Shown piece after piece: positions 63,060 through 64,000 of a DNA stretch of 64,000 bases; position 1 is the stretch's first letter; every line of letters begins with the position of its first letter. Under the pieces are notes generated by a model that did not search any database, was not told the origin of the DNA, and saw nothing but the letters and a program-made list of their open reading frames with translations. Both the position numbers and the translations under genes were made by a program. Location of the stretch: assembly GCA_030068145.1 (NCBI GenBank), contig JAPJBO010000019.1, forward strand, positions 558,001-622,000, read 5' to 3'. The stretch comes from Diplonema papillatum (Eukaryota > Euglenozoa > Diplonemea > Diplonemida > Diplonemidae).

Positions 63060-64000
63060 ATGGGAACACCGTTCGTGGATCCCCACTTCCACTTGTGGGA
63101 TCTAAGCGATGGATCTTGCTTCGAGGCATCGTCGCTGTTCAAGCAAGACGGCAAAGCGTTGTACGGTCTCAATGAATACGAGGCCGCCGTAGGCAAGGGC
63201 GCCTCTGCTGCTGGACTCGAGCGAAGCGGCGGTGTTGTTATTGAAGCGATGTCCGTCCAGTTTGTCGACAAACCGGCGACAGAGCTGAACGAGACCGGTT
63301 GCGTGGCAGAGGCTGAGTGGATTGTGAAGCACTTGAACGAGAGCAAGAAAGCCGGTGGGCCCTCGTACAATGTGGTCCCTTGTTGCTGCTTGGAAGCGGA
63401 CAACGCGGGCGCCACGTTGGACAAGCTGCTGGCTCTTGGTGAGCTCGGACCGGCGAAGGTTGTCGGAATCCGGCAGATCTTGAACAAGGACCCCAGTTGG
63501 CCTCGCAATGCGAAGCTTCCGGAATTGCTCGATGAGTCGGCGTGGCACGCAGGCCTGGCCGCGCTCGCCACCAGGAACCTGATCTTCGACCTGCAGGCAA
63601 ACCCGCACCAGCTCGCGAAGGCGCGGGCCACGTTCGAGAAACACCCCAGCTTAGTCGTGGTCATCAACCATATCGGGACGCCGACCGGCGACGACCTGAA
63701 AGACGAACCGGTATACTGGAAGGAGCTCGAGGCACTCAGCAAGCTGCCTCACTGTTACGTTAAAGTCAGCATGCTGTCATACCCCACCCGAGGGACTGAC
63801 AACGTGCGCGGGTCAAACACCGAGCTTGTCGACAGCTGCAAGCGGGTTATCCGAATGTTCACCCCGGCTCGGTCCATGTTCGCAAGCAACTTGCCAGTCG
63901 AGTCTAAAGACGGAGGCAGCGCGGGTGCCGATGCCGTTGCGTCGATGTTCGAGTGTTTTAAGCAAGTTGCTTCTTCGTTCTCTGAAGATGACCGTCAAGC
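63060..64000 (+). CDS. Amidohydrolase-2 family (TIM-barrel) hydrolase, 5' part cut by the window end
   Basis: Open from the ATG at 63060 to the last base (313 codons, no stop). The N terminus GTPFVDPHFHLWDL carries the metal-binding H-x-H motif of the amidohydrolase-2 family, which includes fuconolactonase-like and dicarboxylic-acid hydrolases. Further family words: VVGIRQILN, NLIFDLQANPHQL, LVVVINHIGTP (metal-ligand His), YVKVSMLS, and MFASNLPVE near the C terminus where the barrel closes. It would hydrolyse a lactone or C-N/C-C bond in a small metabolite; the substrate cannot be told. The N terminus has no targeting peptide, so it is probably cytosolic. The predicted length of the family (about 330-360 aa) suggests that only 20-50 residues are missing. 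Confidence 0.88.
   Translation, partial: MGTPFVDPHFHLWDLSDGSCFEASSLFKQDGKALYGLNEYEAAVGKGASAAGLERSGGVVIEAMSVQFVDKPATELNETGCVAEAEWIVKHLNESKKAGGPSYNVVPCCCLEADNAGATLDKLLALGELGPAKVVGIRQILNKDPSWPRNAKLPELLDESAWHAGLAALATRNLIFDLQANPHQLAKARATFEKHPSLVVVINHIGTPTGDDLKDEPVYWKELEALSKLPHCYVKVSMLSYPTRGTDNVRGSNTELVDSCKRVIRMFTPARSMFASNLPVESKDGGSAGADAVASMFECFKQVASSFSEDDRQ

Noticed and set aside
1..64000. Search for a spliced-leader gene, 5S rRNA or other rRNA
   Set aside because: No recognisable sequence was found by eye on either strand; short or diverged copies cannot be excluded without a covariance-model search.

Overview
This is nuclear DNA of a microbial eukaryote. Host genes are split by spliceosomal introns with GT donors and CAG-type acceptors, there are no operons or Shine-Dalgarno sites, and gene density is very low: about seven to nine host genes in 64 kb, with the rest filled by retroelements, foldback elements and short dispersed repeats. 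No rRNA, tRNA or trans-spliced leader was found that would place the lineage. A protist or alga with mixed small single-exon and large intron-rich genes fits. An alveolate such as a chromerid-like alga is only a guess.

Layout. 1-2.4 kb: intergenic, with a short element bearing G-tract inverted termini and a cluster of CAC(A/G)TGTGG motifs. 2.4-17.4 kb: two tandem five-exon genes for PRA1-family (prenylated Rab acceptor) membrane proteins. Four of their five exons have matching borders. The first intron of the second gene is about 6.6 kb because an antisense, decayed non-LTR retrotransposon (RT, RNase H, Cys/His-rich tail) sits in it, flanked on both sides by related satellite repeats. 19.3-22.0 kb: a three-exon gene for an unrecognised, probably mitochondrial protein; its first intron holds two different short elements. 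22-28.3 kb: repeats plus an inverted fragment of the next gene. 28.4-35.2 kb: three single-exon genes (a 533-aa unknown with a duplicated 52-aa block, a DUF3592-like membrane protein, a CAMK-like Ser/Thr kinase). 36.6-38.0 kb: a Lys-rich low-complexity ORF built on 308-bp tandem repeats that change reading frame between units. 40.8-42.2 kb: a Gln-rich coiled-coil protein, possibly the 5' part of a CCCH zinc-finger gene. 42.2-56.4 kb: a 14-kb gene-poor stretch rich in one dispersed repeat family. 56.4-62.2 kb: a DIRS-order (tyrosine-recombinase) retroelement on the minus strand with complete split direct repeats. 63.06 kb to the end: the 5' part of an amidohydrolase-2 gene, cut by the window edge.

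The host genes show no shared pathway. The more unusual content is the repeat landscape: (i) a DIRS-type element whose internal B1A2 repeat lies between RNase H and recombinase instead of after all ORFs; (ii) satellite units at the ends of the non-LTR element and of the DIRS element that share a core motif; (iii) at least five families of short elements, several inside introns of host genes, one with apparent target-site duplications. All of this comes from reading the sequence by eye, without database searches.
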